DNA of 24,088 bases, from positions 4,893-28,980 of the forward strand of contig DHUT01000020.1 of NCBI GenBank assembly GCA_002409285.1, given 5' to 3'. Both the position numbers and the translations under genes were made by a program. Shown here piece by piece: positions 22,171-24,088 of this stretch; the stretch's first letter is position 1; every line of letters begins with the position of its first letter. This stretch comes from Firmicutes bacterium UBA5227. GTDB taxonomy: Bacteria; Bacillota; Clostridia; Tissierellales; Sedimentibacteraceae. The notes beneath the pieces were generated by a model that was not told the DNA's origin, did no database searches, and saw nothing but the letters and a program-made list of their open reading frames with translations.

Positions 22171-22995
22171 ATGAAAATTGATATCAACAAGCTGGCGGAG
22201 CATTTTGCGCGCACTCCTTTTCAGGTGGAAACTGTATATCATGCAGTACAAAAGCCGGGAGATGCCGAATGGCAAATGAGTTCCCCCTTTCCCGGCTTTA
22301 TTTTCCCCTTGTGCGGTAAGGCTCGGTTTCAATTTGAAGACACACCTTATTTGGCAAAGATGGGCAGCATTATCCACGGCGGTGCAAACATGAGTCTGGA
22401 TAAAAAGGTCGTCGGCAACGCGAAATGGGAGTACATTTTGGTGCTCTATAAAATCGTAGCGCCGGAGCCGGAGGGGATGACGCTTTCTGAAGCACATTTT
22501 GAATTGCAGGTAGGCGAAAGTCCCTGCCTAATTGAACTGCTGCACCGGCTTCATCAAGTATACCGGCAGCCGGGCGGCATCATGTCATTCCACGTGGAAA
22601 GGCTTTTTTGCGACATTTTAGATGAAATGTTTTTCTGCGCTCGCAACCAGACCAATGGCGGAGCACAAGCTCTGTTTGAGCAGGTGGCTGCTTATATTCA
22701 TGAACACTACAGCGAAAGCCTTACGATACCAAGTCTTGCAGCGCAAAGCGGAGTCAATAAAAACCGGGTTGCCTATGTTTTTTATAAATACGCAGGTATG
22801 GGGCCGGGGGATTATATTTTGCAGTATCGCTTAAAGAGGGCACAAGAGCTTTTGATGGTGAGCAGAGCCCCTTTGCGGGAGCTGGCACAGGCTGTGGGGT
22901 TCAATGATCCGTTCTATTTAAGTAAAGCGTTCAAGAAACAGTTTGGTATTTCTCCCAGTGAGTTTCGCAAGCAATTCATAAATAATACATGCTGA
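22171..22995 (+). CDS. AraC-family regulator 3 (divergent)
   Basis: A 274-residue AraC regulator, more distant from the first two. The N-terminal cupin-like part reads FPGFIFPLCGKARFQF...LAKMGSIIHGGANM. The C-terminal HTH pair reads IPSLAAQSGVNKNRVAYVFY and LRELAQAVGFNDPFYLSKAFK, ending GISPSEFRKQF. It starts 31 nt after the lipoprotein 2 stop at the ATG 22171 (AAAGGAG ten bases before; the GTG at 22162 is too close to that site), so it is probably transcribed with lipoprotein 2. It precedes lipoprotein 3 by 98 nt and is its likely regulator. Confidence 0.88.
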   Translation: MKIDINKLAEHFARTPFQVETVYHAVQKPGDAEWQMSSPFPGFIFPLCGKARFQFEDTPYLAKMGSIIHGGANMSLDKKVVGNAKWEYILVLYKIVAPEPEGMTLSEAHFELQVGESPCLIELLHRLHQVYRQPGGIMSFHVERLFCDILDEMFFCARNQTNGGAQALFEQVAAYIHEHYSESLTIPSLAAQSGVNKNRVAYVFYKYAGMGPGDYILQYRLKRAQELLMVSRAPLRELAQAVGFNDPFYLSKAFKKQFGISPSEFRKQFINNTC

Positions 22996-23011
22996 TTCCT
23001 GAAATCTTGCA

Positions 23012-23040
23012 TTCCCATATGAATATGGTTGTGCTATACT
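23012..23040 (+). promoter_or_regulatory. promoter D (lipoprotein 3)
   Basis: Extended -10 TTGTGC-TATACT (hexamer 23035-23040), poor -35 TTCCCA at 23012-23017, 17-nt spacing. The upstream bases (TTGCATTCCCATATGAATATGG) resemble the matching stretches of promoters B and C. Confidence 0.6.
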
Positions 23041-23069
23041 AACCTGTGCCAAGTTAGAGGCGGCTAACC
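23039..23069. promoter_or_regulatory. inverted-repeat operator, copy D, with third half-site
   Basis: AGTTAG-AGGCGG-CTAACC at 23052-23069, plus CTAAC at 23039-23043 overlapping the -10; CTAAC-N9-GTTAG-N6-CTAAC as in copy C. The main repeat starts 11 nt after the -10, exactly as in copy C. Confidence 0.7.
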
Positions 23070-23093
23070 ATAATCATATTGGAGGAATGACAA

Positions 23094-24062
23094 ATGAAAA
23101 AAATTATAGGGCTTTTGCTCTCAGTAGTAATGTTGACAGGTATATTGGCAGGTTGTGCCGGAACGCCTGCGGAAAATAGCGGGACAAGCACACCGGAAAG
23201 TTCACTTTCGACGACGGACGTAAGTGAACCAGATGAGAATACGGCAGAGGCGGCATGGCCGCGCACTATCACAGATGATGCGGGTAATGAAATCGTCTTA
23301 GAGAAAAAGCCTGAGCGGATTGTTGCTATTAATTATACTTACCTTGACTACTTGCTAGTGTTAGGTTGTCAGCCTGTTGGGGTAAGTAGTTATGAAAACT
23401 TTCTGGCAAAACAAACAGTGTTAGAACCTTTGTTAGAGAATACCTCTATTGAAGATATAGGTAAGTGGAACTCAATAAGTTTGGAAAAAATTGTTGAGCT
23501 TGAGCCGGATCTTATCATTACGGGCGGCAGTGATTTCGAAAACCTATATCAAGACCTTGTTAAAATTGCACCTACGATTAGCGTAAATTATTCTCAAGAT
23601 ACAGGATGGAAGCCTACCTTTCAACTAATGGCGCAATCCATTGGAGAGGAAGAAACCGCGCAAGCATATATTGCGGAGTTTGACCAGGGCTACCAGCAGG
23701 CAAAGGAAAAACTGGCTTCTTTGGGTGATGAAAGCATTATGTTCTTGGTTTCTGATCGGAAAACAGGATTTAATGCCTTTGGCGAAGGGAAATATGCCGA
23801 TTTGGGCCTCAATATTATTACGGTTGAAGGTTACCAACTGAGCCTGGAGGGATTAGCTGAACTGAATCCGTATCACATCTTTCTTCAAAACTTTGATGGT
23901 ATTGATGATGTGATAAGTGAGTTGGAGAACAATCGCGTCTGGACAAGTTTAAAGGCGGTTGAGAACGGCAATGTACATTTACTGGAACCGTGGGCATGGT
24001 CGAACAGCCCCACTGCAATTTCTTATGCTGTGGAAGCAGTTTCCAAAGCCTTGACTGAATAG
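23094..24062 (+). CDS. siderophore-type ABC substrate-binding lipoprotein 3
   Basis: A 322-residue lipoprotein of the same family. The signal peptide and first mature residues (Cys21, then AGTPAENSGTSTP) nearly repeat those of lipoproteins 1 and 2. The mature domain is clearly more diverged: WPRTITDDAGNEIVLEKKPERIVAI, then YTYLDYLLVLGCQPVGVSS, EDIGKWNSISLEKIVELEPDLII, the cleft segment KIAPTISVN, and the second-lobe RVWTSLKAVENGNVHLLE. Fold: class III Peripla_BP_2. It ends 26 nt before the window edge, so a permease operon, if present, would begin just beyond. The start ATG follows TTGGAGGAATGACAA, almost identical to the lipoprotein 2 leader. Confidence 0.9.
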   Translation: MKKIIGLLLSVVMLTGILAGCAGTPAENSGTSTPESSLSTTDVSEPDENTAEAAWPRTITDDAGNEIVLEKKPERIVAINYTYLDYLLVLGCQPVGVSSYENFLAKQTVLEPLLENTSIEDIGKWNSISLEKIVELEPDLIITGGSDFENLYQDLVKIAPTISVNYSQDTGWKPTFQLMAQSIGEEETAQAYIAEFDQGYQQAKEKLASLGDESIMFLVSDRKTGFNAFGEGKYADLGLNIITVEGYQLSLEGLAELNPYHIFLQNFDGIDDVISELENNRVWTSLKAVENGNVHLLEPWAWSNSPTAISYAVEAVSKALTE

Positions 24063-24088
24063 AAGAATCAAAGCGGTATCCACATCAT

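Noticed and set aside
17991..23069. Fur boxes at the lipoprotein promoters
   Set aside because: No GATAATGATAATCATTATC-like sequence is present; the inverted repeats match a DtxR-like arm instead.
1..24088. CRISPR array, insertion sequence or integrase gene
   Set aside because: No regularly spaced direct repeats, transposase or recombinase motifs were seen on either strand.

Overview
The window reads as the chromosome of a low-GC, spore-forming anaerobic Firmicute of the Clostridia/Tissierellia type. This is inferred from the AT-rich base composition, TTG/ATG starts behind strong AGGAGG-type ribosome binding sites, a spoIID/spoIIQ/spoIIID sporulation group, a B. subtilis-like walJ plus CxxH/CxxC pair, and a zinc-type ribosomal protein S18. 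The species cannot be fixed from the sequence alone.

Region 1 (1-6060) holds unrelated housekeeping and accessory genes. They are a 5'-truncated tRNA-Val, a MATE efflux pump facing a PLP aminotransferase across a shared terminator, tRNA-Lys, a soluble hybrid histidine kinase, and an unusually long PRPP synthetase. Between the last two genes lies a perfect 28-bp palindrome whose half-site recurs next to the PRPP synthetase ribosome binding site.

Region 2 (6061-12510) is about the cell envelope. An MreB/Mbl actin is followed by galU and a phosphoglucomutase (glucose-1-P/UDP-glucose supply), a secreted transglycosylase-like protein with SLH domains, and a convergent membrane-anchored M23 peptidase.

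Region 3 (12640-14975) is walJ, a 48-residue CxxH/CxxC protein, and the rpsF-ssb-rpsR operon with a candidate S6:S18-binding leader. A HesB-like protein with a cysteine-rich tail follows on the minus strand.

Region 4 (15400-17730) is a sporulation group. spoIID and a spoIIQ-like M23 gene diverge from a short spacer with a sigma-F-like promoter, and spoIIID follows. SpoIIQ and SpoIID are the usual factors acting in engulfment.

Region 5 (about 17730-24088) differs in composition (visibly GC-richer) and is probably acquired. It holds three successive cassettes of [AraC-family regulator -> extended -10 promoter plus inverted repeat -> siderophore-type ABC substrate-binding lipoprotein]. Ahead of them lies a remnant of a fourth AraC gene with its own promoter and inverted repeat. 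All four promoters carry RGTTAG-N6-CTAACY just downstream of the -10 hexamer. No permease or ATPase gene is present. The most interesting reading is a tandem set of regulator/receptor pairs, each tuned to a different iron-chelate ligand, under one shared repressor-like operator and probably feeding a common transporter encoded elsewhere.
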